This document shows, one piece after another, positions 40,564-48,749 of a stretch of 64,000 nt of DNA. Origin of the DNA: an uncultured Fibrobacter sp. (GTDB lineage Bacteria; Fibrobacterota; Fibrobacteria; Fibrobacterales; Fibrobacteraceae); the NCBI GenBank assembly GCA_946183925.1, contig CAMHDS010000001.1, positions 62,001-126,000 of the forward strand, in the 5' to 3' direction. A program made the position numbers and the translations under genes. The stretch's first letter is position 1; every line of letters starts with the position of its first letter. The notes beneath the pieces are model-generated. The model was not told the DNA's origin. It saw only the letters and a program-made list of their open reading frames with translations, and searched no databases.

Positions 40564-41867
40564 TTGGATCCTTCTTTAGGTTGTGGTTTATTTTCTTCGT
40601 AGAACCAAGACCATGTAGGCGCAGTGTTCTCGCCGGCCTGGGTAATGCGGGTCACGTTGCTTCCGTCTTTCCGCATAATGTAAATCTGGTAAGTACCGCT
40701 CCGGTTGCTGGCAAAGGCGATAAGCTTGCCGTCGGGCGACCAGGTGGGGTGTTCGTTGTTTCCCGCATTGTTGGTGAGCTGCACAATGTCGCTACCGTCC
40801 AGGGCACAGGTGTAAATGTTCATCTTGCCGTTGTCCATGGAGGTGTAGGCTATGCGGTCACCTTCGGGAGACCAGCTAGCACGCTCGTTGTAGCGGCCCA
40901 TAAAGGTCACACGACGCAAGTCACTTCCGTCCTTGCCCATCACAAAAATCTGAGGGCCGCCGCCACGGTCGCTGGTGAAGAGCACTTCGGTAGCGTACGG
41001 GCTCCAGGCAGGGCTTGTCTGGTTGCTCTTGAGGTAGGCAAACTTGCGAGCCTTGCCCGTTTCCATGTTGCCGATATACAAATCCGTCTTGCCGTCCTTA
41101 GAAGACGAGAACAACAGTTCCCCGTTCACAGGGTTCACCGCAGGACTATATGTCTGGTCGAACTGTTCAAACAAGGGCTTTTCGGGCCTGCCAAAGTTCT
41201 TGGTGTAGAGTCTCGGGCGGTTGGTCTTGAAATTCACATATACAAGGCCCTTGTTACCGCGGGTCCACACCGGCATCATGCTGATGGTAGAATCCCTGGT
41301 AATCTGGGAGCGGTGGAATCCATCGTAGTCGGACACCACCACCTGCTTCACGCCGTCAATCTTCGAAACGTATGCAATGCGGGTACTGGCTACGCCGCGT
41401 TCGCCCCACAGCTGGTAAATCACCTTGTCAAAGAAGGCATGCATGGCCCGGCGAAGTTCCTTCTGGGGCACCGTATAGCGTTCACCCAAGAGCAAGTCCT
41501 TGGACTGGGACACATACAGGTAGCAATCTACAGCAAGGCGACCATCGCTGGTAGGTTCCACCTTCCCTGTCATGTAGTGCTTTGCCTTGGAACGGCTAAA
41601 GAGGGCCAGGTTAAATTTCTCAGAAGCCACCACGTCAAAGCGGCCCGAAAGGTTCGCGTCGCGGGTCAAAATCTGGTGGGGTTTTTCTTCGATCCAGTCA
41701 ATCCCCGGTTTTTCTTCAAAGGGAACAATGCCAATGGGAGTGGTTTTGAAAACAGAAATTCCCACATCCACAGCAATGGTATCGATAGAGGCAAACACGC
41801 CCTGCGGCACTACACACACCAAGGCAAGCACAAAGCCCCAAATAAACCTTTTCAAATTTTCTCTCAT
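40560..41867 (-). CDS. tolB: TolB periplasmic protein
   Basis: 435 residues from ATG 41867. Signal peptide, N-terminal TolB domain (about 25-160), then a six-bladed propeller with repeating PAWSPYATEVLFTSDRGG, ASWSPEGDRIAYTSMDNGK, PTWSPDGKLIAFASNRSG units. It interacts with Pal in the periplasm. Start and stop are tightly packed with tolA and pal. Confidence 0.94.
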   Translation of the reverse strand: MRENLKRFIWGFVLALVCVVPQGVFASIDTIAVDVGISVFKTTPIGIVPFEEKPGIDWIEEKPHQILTRDANLSGRFDVVASEKFNLALFSRSKAKHYMTGKVEPTSDGRLAVDCYLYVSQSKDLLLGERYTVPQKELRRAMHAFFDKVIYQLWGERGVASTRIAYVSKIDGVKQVVVSDYDGFHRSQITRDSTISMMPVWTRGNKGLVYVNFKTNRPRLYTKNFGRPEKPLFEQFDQTYSPAVNPVNGELLFSSSKDGKTDLYIGNMETGKARKFAYLKSNQTSPAWSPYATEVLFTSDRGGGPQIFVMGKDGSDLRRVTFMGRYNERASWSPEGDRIAYTSMDNGKMNIYTCALDGSDIVQLTNNAGNNEHPTWSPDGKLIAFASNRSGTYQIYIMRKDGSNVTRITQAGENTAPTWSWFYEENKPQPKEGSK

Positions 41868-41899
41868 TCTTAAAAACACTCTCTTACAATTATACAAAA

Positions 41900-42613
41900 T
41901 CAGTTAGGCGTAAAGTTAAAATTCAACACCAAATTCGGAGCGCGGTAATTGAAGGGCAACTCCGGCACCTTGGAAATTTGGATAGCACGCACCGACAGGT
42001 GGTCCCAGGCCTTGTTGCCCGAAGACTTCTTGAGAATCACCGCCGTAATCTTTCCAAAACGGTCCACCGTAAACTGCACCGTGGTCTTGGCATCACGCCC
42101 CACCTTAAGGTCCTTTGGCGGTCTGAAATTACCCATGATAATTTTCTTCAACTGTTCCAGGTACACCTGCATCAAGGGGTCCATATCCACAGAACCCACC
42201 GGATCTAGGCTCGGCGCTTCCATAGCCACAGGCAGATCCATGTCGTCCACCGGAAAATCGTCTACCGGTTCCGGCTCAGGCTCAGGCGGCCTCGGCTCCT
42301 CGTCTACCACCTCCGGCTTTTCCTCAGGTTCGGGCTTGATATCCGGCGGCAACCTCTTGTTGACCTTAGGCTTTGGCTTAGGTTTTGGCGGAGGGGGCTG
42401 CGTCTTGGGCGGAGCGGGTGGTGTTGGTTGCGATACCTGCACCATTTCGAACACAGGAATAGGCTCCGGTTCAGGCTTCAGGTTTACGTAATGGAAAGCA
42501 ATACAGATAGCCACGATGGCCAAATGGAACACCACCGCGCATACGATAATCTTGAGCAGCGTAGAATCTACGCCGGACGCAAAGTACAGTATCCTATCCT
42601 GAACTCTTCTCAT
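41900..42613 (-). CDS. tolA: TolA/TonB-type energy transducer
   Basis: 237 residues. Cytoplasmic start, one TM helix (about 18-42), a Pro/Glu/Lys-rich periplasmic rod (about 45-130) and a C-terminal TonB_C fold with TVQFTVDRFGKITAVILKKSSG. Position between tolR and tolB makes TolA the likely role, although the C-domain reads like TonB; a TonB paralogue is the alternative. Start overlaps the tolR stop by 4 bp. Confidence 0.85.
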   Translation of the reverse strand: MRRVQDRILYFASGVDSTLLKIIVCAVVFHLAIVAICIAFHYVNLKPEPEPIPVFEMVQVSQPTPPAPPKTQPPPPKPKPKPKVNKRLPPDIKPEPEEKPEVVDEEPRPPEPEPEPVDDFPVDDMDLPVAMEAPSLDPVGSVDMDPLMQVYLEQLKKIIMGNFRPPKDLKVGRDAKTTVQFTVDRFGKITAVILKKSSGNKAWDHLSVRAIQISKVPELPFNYRAPNLVLNFNFTPN

Positions 42614-43017
42614 TTACCCGGAGCATCTTTGGGGTTCATGGTCAAGAACCCTAGCTTGGTCACACCCAGCTTTTGCACCTGGGTCACTACCTGCATCACC
42701 AGACCATAGCGCACAGATTCGTCAGAATTGATGACTACCGCCATCTCTCCGTTCCAGAGGGACTGGAACACACTATTGAAACTGTCAAAATCTACCATCA
42801 TGTCGGCGATGTAAATTTCATCGTCCTTGGTGATGGAAACCTTCAAAAGCTTTTCCTGCTCCATGGTAGGGGCTTCTGCCTTAGGCAGGTCCACCTTGAC
42901 ACCCTGGCTCATGAGTGGTGCAGAAATGATGAACACGATCAAGATAGAGAACACGATGTCAATCATGTTCGTGAGGTTCATCTCCTGCTTTAGTTCTTTT
43001 CCGCGGCTACGCTTCAC
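42610..43017 (-). CDS. tolR: TolR/ExbD proton-channel subunit
   Basis: 135 residues starting at GTG 43017, with AGGAGG 5 nt upstream. One TM helix (NMIDIVFSILIVFIISAPLM) carries the conserved Asp in its N-terminal half, followed by a periplasmic domain containing LPKAEAP. Works with TolQ to convert proton motive force into TolA movement. Confidence 0.92.
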   Translation of the reverse strand: MKRSRGKELKQEMNLTNMIDIVFSILIVFIISAPLMSQGVKVDLPKAEAPTMEQEKLLKVSITKDDEIYIADMMVDFDSFNSVFQSLWNGEMAVVINSDESVRYGLVMQVVTQVQKLGVTKLGFLTMNPKDAPGK

Positions 43018-43026
43018 CTAGGCCTC

Positions 43027-43719
43027 CTAGCCCGCCACTTCTTCAAGAGCCAACAGGTCACCGCGTTTGAACAAGCTCAGCACCTGAGAACCGAAATTGA
43101 AATAAGAAATCTCGTTCTGACCGTTACAGCTGGTAAAGTAGTTGTAACCCGCAGAGGCAGGGATAGCCACCACCAGGCCGCCTACCGTGGTAATCAGAGC
43201 CATAGCGATACCGGGCGCCACCACGCTCAAGTCGGCAGAACCGTGCTGGCCAATCTGGAAAAAGGCAATCATGATTCCCCAAACCGTTCCCAAAAGTCCA
43301 AAGAAGGGAGCCAGGTTGGAACTGGTGGCCAAAAAGCTCAGGTATTTATCTTCCACAAGGCGAAGTCCCTCAATAGAGCGCTGGATGGTATCTTCCAAGA
43401 GGGAGGCGCGGTGCTGGATAGAGTCGTAACTTACGAAATTACTGAACTTGGAGGCTTCCTTAAGCACCTCAGCGGTAAGGCGACGTAGCGCACTGTCTTC
43501 GGCCTTTTCGCACAATTCTTGCAGTTCAACAAACTGGGTCACCGTATTGAACTTACGGAAAAATTCAGCATTGGCGTGTTTGTTCTTGAGGTAGGTAATG
43601 TACTTGACAATGATAATGCCCCAGGATCCCAGGGACATGATAGCCAATATGCAAAGGACCACAATGGTTGCAATATCGGACTGCAACACCATTTGCACCA
43701 AAGGAATGGAATTGTTCAA
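43027..43719 (-). CDS. tolQ: TolQ/ExbB proton-channel subunit
   Basis: 230 residues starting at TTG 43719; GGAGG five to six bases upstream decides this start. Three TM helices with the family blocks FATSSNLAPFFGLLGTVWGIMIAFF and VAPGIAMALITTVGGLVVAIPA. First gene of the tolQ-tolR-tolA-tolB-pal-cpoB operon. No strong promoter is seen in the A/T-rich 75 bp before it. Confidence 0.92.
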   Translation of the reverse strand: MNNSIPLVQMVLQSDIATIVVLCILAIMSLGSWGIIIVKYITYLKNKHANAEFFRKFNTVTQFVELQELCEKAEDSALRRLTAEVLKEASKFSNFVSYDSIQHRASLLEDTIQRSIEGLRLVEDKYLSFLATSSNLAPFFGLLGTVWGIMIAFFQIGQHGSADLSVVAPGIAMALITTVGGLVVAIPASAGYNYFTSCNGQNEISYFNFGSQVLSLFKRGDLLALEEVAG

Positions 43720-43794
43720 AAGAACCTCCGTATAGAATCAACATAAATAATATAGAAAAAACAACAAATAATTAAAAATTTTCTCCTTTTACCC

Positions 43795-43825
43795 TTGACA
43801 AGGCGCCCATATTTTTTGATATTTG
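43795..43825 (+). promoter_or_regulatory. Promoter of tRNA-Ala
   Basis: TTGACA at 43795-43800, 17-bp spacer, GATATT at 43818-43823 continuing into TG; the tRNA begins at 43837. Confidence 0.8.
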
Positions 43826-43836
43826 GTGAACCTTTC

Positions 43837-43909
43837 GGGGTTATAGCTCAGTTGGTAGAGCGCCTGCATGGCATGCAGGAGGTCAGGAGTTCGACTCTCC
43901 TTAGCTCCA
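43837..43909 (+). tRNA. tRNA-Ala (anticodon GGC)
   Basis: Acceptor GGGGTTA pairs with TAGCTCC (two G-T pairs), D-arm TAGCTCAGTTGGTAGAGC, anticodon stem CCTGC/GCAGG with loop ATGGCAT, T-arm GTTCGAC. CCA is not encoded. Confidence 0.94.
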
Positions 43910-43913
43910 CTCA

Positions 43914-43947
43914 AAAGACCTGCCGTTGATCGGCGGGTCTTTTTTCA
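43914..43947 (+). terminator. Bidirectional terminator between tRNA-Ala and lptD
   Basis: AAGACCTGCCG - TTGAT - CGGCGGGTCTT flanked by A-run and T-run, so it serves both the tRNA and the convergent lptD gene. Confidence 0.85.
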
Positions 43948-43954
43948 TTGCCAA

Positions 43955-46420
43955 TTACTTGTCCTGCTTTGTATCCGTACTGCCAGCGTTCAACTTGATA
44001 TCCGGCAGATCGCGTACGTAGATGGAGAAACTCCAACCAGCGGCAGGGCCCGTAGGTGTCCAGGTGAAGTCCAACTGCCAACAGTGGAGGGTTCGGTTGA
44101 AGGTAAACCGGTGGGTCACGAACTTGCCTTCGTTGTAGTCGTACTGAGTGCTGTAGCTCATCTCCCAGTTCAACGTGGGCTGAAAGGTAGCGGTAATGCT
44201 TGTGGAGTGAGAAATCTGGTCCTGGAACAGGTCTTTGGCCACTCGGGTACTGGAGAAGGTATAGCGGTAATCAAAGCCAAAGGACCACTTGAGCATTTCG
44301 TACTTGCCCATCTGGGACGGCAAGCCACCGTTAAAGTCACCGCTCCAACGGAAGGCTCGAGACAGCTCGTAACCCCAGTATATCAGTTCTGGCACCTGGA
44401 CCTTATTGGGGTCATCGCTAAACTTGTGGTAAACGCTATGGCGGGTATTGACCGTAAACATGTAATCGGGCAGTATCTGCAAGCCAAAACTAGAGGTAAT
44501 GTCCGAGAAATTCAAGGAGTCTGCCGCAAAATTGTATGACACGTTATGCCGGGTCGTTAGCACACGACGGTTACCATACTGATCTTCTACCGCCCCCGAA
44601 CCATCTTCCCTGGTCGTGTCCGCAGCGCGACCCACTACCTTCAGGTATTTGATATCAAAGTCGTTGTTCAAACCGAAACCCACCGTTTTCTGCTCAATCT
44701 GGTAGGGGGTCTGCCCTAACAAGGGGTGCGGTGCAAAGGTTTTGACCGTATCCATCTCGGGTGCGTAGGTATACGAAACACTTGGCGACAACACATGCCT
44801 AAGCCCCGTAAAGCGACCAATTTCTGGAACCCAAATTCCATACAACTTGGTATCCGCTGTAACGCTGTAGTTATGGTTGTAAGCCGCTTCACCATAGGTA
44901 TCGTGTTCCGGATCTAGACTCATGTAGCGCTTGCGGTATATCAGAGAATCCTCGGGATTGCGCCAGGAGGTTCCCGTCCAGAAACCGGTGAAGTTCGCCC
45001 GGGGCGTCAGGTTTATTACCCGAAGGACTCGCATGGAATAATCCAGAGAATAGGTTCCTGTGTAACCCACGTACTTGGCGGTAGTATCCACCTCGTTGAC
45101 GGTATCCTGCGCCCTGACGGTGTAGAAATTAAACCTATTGTTGAAGCTGTAGTTGAACTTTTCCAGGTAACTTGCGATGGAATGATCATCGTAAGCTTCT
45201 TCGTCTTCATCTATATCAAAATTGAACAGAGGGCCGCTCATGCGGTACTGGATGTCAGGGATTTCCCTTTGCATCATATCTGTCACCAGGTTGTGGTCTT
45301 GACGGACCTTCACCGTCAGACTCTTGTTGGTGCCGAACTTGCCAGAATAGGTCATCTGGGCGTTGGCCTGCTGATTCAAGATTGTTTCTGCATCCAGAGC
45401 ATTGTCCTTACGGACGCTTTGACTGGAAACAAATGAACCTGAACCGCTCAAAGTATGTTTTCCATCGGGCGTCAAGTTCTGATTATGAGAAAAACGTATA
45501 TCATAACCGCTGTTGGCCATATCAAATTCTTCTAAGTAGCTTGTGTAAGAAACATTTCCTTCTAGCACATAGCGCAACTTGTACCGCACCTCCCCTGTCA
45601 AGGTGGAACGTTCAAACCGAGCCTCCTCTCCTTCGATGATATCGCCCTTGACTGTAGCATCCCAATAATCGTTCGGTGCGTAATAAAAACCCAGATTACT
45701 CATGTAATAGCCTTGCACCTGGTCACCGCCAAACTTGGGTGTCAGAATACCCGACTTACGTCCGCTCTTGAGGGGGGCGACAATCATCGGCAGCACCGCT
45801 ACAGGCACATCCGCAATGTTCAGTACCACAGGTCGCGCCGTAATGGTTTCTTTGGGCTTTACCACCATACGACGTCCGTAGAAGTAAAAGTGCTGGTGGG
45901 TGGAGTCGTTACAGGTACTGAAGTCTCCTCGAGCAATTTGAATACGCTGGTCAGGCAAACGCCTCACTTCCATACCATTCAATTGCTGATTGTCTTGATA
46001 GGTGGTAGCGTAATAGATTTCGCCGATACGGCTTTTCATGTTATACTTGAGCCGCATGCCCGAAAGAGAAGGGTTCTTGGTTTCTCTGAGAATTGGATCG
46101 CCGCTGGCTGCGAGAACGCTGTTTTCTTGATCAAACCAAATGGTATCGGCATCCAAGGTAGCAGTGCGGTATTTCAACTGAGCGCTATTGTTCAGGTTGA
46201 AGGTGGATTTTTCCACATCGTAAACCAGGTCCACTGCGCGATATTCAATGGTGTCCACCCCAGAAGTATCGTTCATCCAGTTTACTTCGGTGGTGTCCTT
46301 TTCCTCTTCTTGAACCTGTTCCTCCAATTCAAACCGAGTCATCTCCTGGCCAGAGGCAGGGAGAGACAAGACCGTTACGGCAAACACCAAAACGGCCCAC
46401 AGGAGACTATGGGTTCTCAT
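43955..46420 (-). CDS. lptD: LPS-assembly protein LptD
   Basis: About 821 residues from ATG 46420; a GTG at 46438 is in frame, but the ATG gives a better signal peptide ending near SLPASGQ. N-terminal OstA-like domain (about 45-220: YDVEKSTFNLNNSAQLKYRTATLDADTIWFD), then a large barrel rich in Tyr and Arg strands, with SGILTPKFGGDQVQGYYMSNLGFYYAPNDYWD at the domain junction. LptD inserts LPS in the outer leaflet. The family is the FCB-type LptD. It is last in the lolA-recF-lptD run. Confidence 0.9.
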   Translation of the reverse strand: MRTHSLLWAVLVFAVTVLSLPASGQEMTRFELEEQVQEEEKDTTEVNWMNDTSGVDTIEYRAVDLVYDVEKSTFNLNNSAQLKYRTATLDADTIWFDQENSVLAASGDPILRETKNPSLSGMRLKYNMKSRIGEIYYATTYQDNQQLNGMEVRRLPDQRIQIARGDFSTCNDSTHQHFYFYGRRMVVKPKETITARPVVLNIADVPVAVLPMIVAPLKSGRKSGILTPKFGGDQVQGYYMSNLGFYYAPNDYWDATVKGDIIEGEEARFERSTLTGEVRYKLRYVLEGNVSYTSYLEEFDMANSGYDIRFSHNQNLTPDGKHTLSGSGSFVSSQSVRKDNALDAETILNQQANAQMTYSGKFGTNKSLTVKVRQDHNLVTDMMQREIPDIQYRMSGPLFNFDIDEDEEAYDDHSIASYLEKFNYSFNNRFNFYTVRAQDTVNEVDTTAKYVGYTGTYSLDYSMRVLRVINLTPRANFTGFWTGTSWRNPEDSLIYRKRYMSLDPEHDTYGEAAYNHNYSVTADTKLYGIWVPEIGRFTGLRHVLSPSVSYTYAPEMDTVKTFAPHPLLGQTPYQIEQKTVGFGLNNDFDIKYLKVVGRAADTTREDGSGAVEDQYGNRRVLTTRHNVSYNFAADSLNFSDITSSFGLQILPDYMFTVNTRHSVYHKFSDDPNKVQVPELIYWGYELSRAFRWSGDFNGGLPSQMGKYEMLKWSFGFDYRYTFSSTRVAKDLFQDQISHSTSITATFQPTLNWEMSYSTQYDYNEGKFVTHRFTFNRTLHCWQLDFTWTPTGPAAGWSFSIYVRDLPDIKLNAGSTDTKQDK

Positions 46421-46473
46421 CAAAAACACGTTGCGCACAATTTAGAAAAACAGACCTGTTAAAATGGTCAAGT

Positions 46474-47676
46474 CTAAGCAATCATCATTATTGAATCCGC
46501 TATGAACGGCAGTTCGTCGGGTTCGGGCGTGGCGATAATCACCTGGCACTGTTTTTCCCGAATCAAGGAGGCCACCGCATCTCGACGGTTCACGTCCAGC
46601 TCTGCAAACACATCGTCCAGCAAAAGAATGGGCTTGTTCAGGTAACGGCTCGCCACATCTACGGCGGCAAAACGCATGGCTATGGCCGCACAGCGGCACT
46701 GTCCCTGAGAACCAGAAGAACGCATTTCCACATCACCGATGCGGACCCCAAGGTCATCCTTATGAGGGCCAGACAGCGTAATCCCCTGGATTTTTTCGGC
46801 GTATTCTAGGCCCGAAAGCTTACGGCGGTAAGCCTCCCGCAGGGCATTTTCATCTACGGAACCATCGCTCATTTCTCCAGAATCCGACGCCAGGCAATCT
46901 GCGCTCCCGCTAGCCGAAGAAGCCACCTGGTCAAGCCCGAAATCGTCCAAAAATTCCGCACCGTCCAAGGCGTCCAGTTCCTTGAGGATAGAACTCTTGT
47001 AGACGCAAGTAATTTCGTCAATGCCTTTGGAAAGTTTGCGGTAATAGCCCGTAATAATCGGCGAAATTTCTTTTGAAAGCTCTATGCGGGCGGCCCAAAG
47101 TTTTGCACCCAGGTCGGCTAGCTGGTCCGTAAGCACCAGGAACAGTTCTTCGCCGCCGGTGGCTGCCCCCTCCCGCTTAAACTGCCTAAGCCACTGGTTC
47201 CGCTGTTGCAAAATCCGTCTGTAGTTCCGCAAGGTTGTGGCATTTGCCGCCGACCTGAAACAAAGAATTTCGTCTAGCCAGCGTCTGCGCACATCCGGAG
47301 CCCCGCGCAAAAGCTCGATATCCGAAGGTTGCATCACCACGGCGGGCAAGTTTCCGAAAAGAGCCGCTACCGACTTGAGAGATTCCCCATTTTCTCGAAC
47401 GTCGCAGGTTCTCCGCCCCACGCGAATCCCGCGGGCTGTCGAGCGGCCAGCATCTTCGAAATTTCCACGAAGAATAAATTCGTCAGCGTTCCAGGAGATC
47501 ATCTCCTTCAGGTCGCGAGCCCGAAAGGAAAACCCCTGAGAAAGCAGATGGACAGATTCCAGTACCGTAGTCTTGCCGCAGCCGTTGGGGCCGCCCACCA
47601 CGTTGATTCCCGGAGAAAACTTCAGTTCCCTGGAAACAAGACTCCGGACGTTCTCTATCCAAAGTTCCAAAATCAC
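46474..47676 (-). CDS. recF: DNA replication and repair protein RecF
   Basis: 400 residues starting at GTG 47676, overlapping the PorV-like gene stop by 4 bp. ABC-type ATPase: Walker A VGGPNGCGKTTVLESVHLLS, SLRSR-like ENVRSL at the start, ABC signature SGSQGQCRCAAIAMRF and Walker B LLLDDVFAELD. RecF loads RecA at gaps. Unusually it sits in an envelope operon rather than beside dnaN. Confidence 0.93.
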   Translation of the reverse strand: MILELWIENVRSLVSRELKFSPGINVVGGPNGCGKTTVLESVHLLSQGFSFRARDLKEMISWNADEFILRGNFEDAGRSTARGIRVGRRTCDVRENGESLKSVAALFGNLPAVVMQPSDIELLRGAPDVRRRWLDEILCFRSAANATTLRNYRRILQQRNQWLRQFKREGAATGGEELFLVLTDQLADLGAKLWAARIELSKEISPIITGYYRKLSKGIDEITCVYKSSILKELDALDGAEFLDDFGLDQVASSASGSADCLASDSGEMSDGSVDENALREAYRRKLSGLEYAEKIQGITLSGPHKDDLGVRIGDVEMRSSGSQGQCRCAAIAMRFAAVDVASRYLNKPILLLDDVFAELDVNRRDAVASLIREKQCQVIIATPEPDELPFIADSIMMIA

Positions 47677-48749
47677 GGGATGTAGCCTCGCAAGCCAAAG
47701 CTCAGGGGGTTCCAGAGGTCAGCCTCGGATTCGTAGGTCAGGGCATAGTTCACGTCGAACAAGTATTTCTTCTTTGCGATGGGAATGCGGAACTTGTAAC
47801 CAAGGCCCAACATGAAATTGCGGTCGTCCATACCCGTGCGGATAGTCCCGTCGGTAATGATTTCGCACTCAAAACCCACACGAGCGGTCCACAAGTGCCA
47901 ATGAGTATCAAAGACCAGGAGCGTGTCTGCTAGCTGGTAATCCAGGGCTTCCATCCAGGCGTAAACGGGCTTGCCCATCACCTTGGAGCGGTAGCCGGCA
48001 CCCATTTGCAAGACCTTCGGGCGCACGCCTTCGGTAGAAGGCACGGAATTGTCAGAACTCACCGTCTTGGTCCAGCGGGAAGACAAATTCCTGCTGAAGC
48101 TCAAGTTCCTGATGACCACCGAAGTGGACCACATTTCGTTCCACTGGCGAAGCCAACCGATGTTCAGCGAAACGGGGCTGGTATAGCCGTCGTTCAAGTC
48201 GATGTTTTCGTCTTCGTAGTATTCGGCAATGTCCATGTTGTCGTAGCTCATGGAAAGAGAAATACCAAAAGCGTCCCTGCGGGTAGCCCTGTATGAAAAT
48301 CCAAGGTACACCATGGAGAAAAACGGCGTGGCCGTACCGAGAGTCTGGTCGTCGTCATCAATAACTTTAAAATCCATGTCGCCACGGTAAAGCATGGCAA
48401 AACCAATTCCCATACGTTTGCCTACCGAAGACTCGATTCCAAGGGAACCACCGGTGCGGTCCAGGTCACGCTTTTCGCCGTTTAGCGTATAGTTCAGGTT
48501 CTGCCGAAAACCAAGAATCGCCGGATTCCAGTAGGCGCCGGGCATGGCAGAAGTATCCGCAGAACCGGTATTTCCACGTCCCAGTTCCCGAGTGCCAGCA
48601 CCCATGCGTTCCACGAATCCGTCAAAGCCGCCCAGAGCCGCTTTCTTTTCGACTACACCAGCAGCAGCGATGGACGAGAGAATCAGAACAAGGCAGACTA
48701 TCGCCAACAATTCCGAATTCCGAATTCCGAATTCCGAAATTTTCATCAT
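47673..48749 (-). CDS. PorV/UPF0164-like outer-membrane protein
   Basis: 358 residues. Signal peptide 1-30; mature start has GVVEKKA and then ERMGAGTRELGRGNTGSADTSAMPGAYWNPAILG, the hallmark of the PorV/PorQ/UPF0164 barrel group (G-R-x-x-x-G-x-x-N...WNPA). The remainder alternates as barrel strands and ends GLRGYIP. PorV shuttles type IX secretion substrates in Bacteroidetes; the role here is open. Residues 5-14 of the signal peptide are encoded by four perfect CGGAATT heptads. It overlaps both neighbouring genes by 4 bp. Confidence 0.75.
   Translation of the reverse strand: MMKISEFGIRNSELLAIVCLVLILSSIAAAGVVEKKAALGGFDGFVERMGAGTRELGRGNTGSADTSAMPGAYWNPAILGFRQNLNYTLNGEKRDLDRTGGSLGIESSVGKRMGIGFAMLYRGDMDFKVIDDDDQTLGTATPFFSMVYLGFSYRATRRDAFGISLSMSYDNMDIAEYYEDENIDLNDGYTSPVSLNIGWLRQWNEMWSTSVVIRNLSFSRNLSSRWTKTVSSDNSVPSTEGVRPKVLQMGAGYRSKVMGKPVYAWMEALDYQLADTLLVFDTHWHLWTARVGFECEIITDGTIRTGMDDRNFMLGLGYKFRIPIAKKKYLFDVNYALTYESEADLWNPLSFGLRGYIP
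48709..48736 (-). repeat. Four perfect 7-bp repeats inside the PorV-like signal peptide
   Basis: CGGAATT x4 on the coding strand, codons about 5-14. Seven is not a multiple of three, so gain or loss of a unit would shift the frame. Confidence 0.9.
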
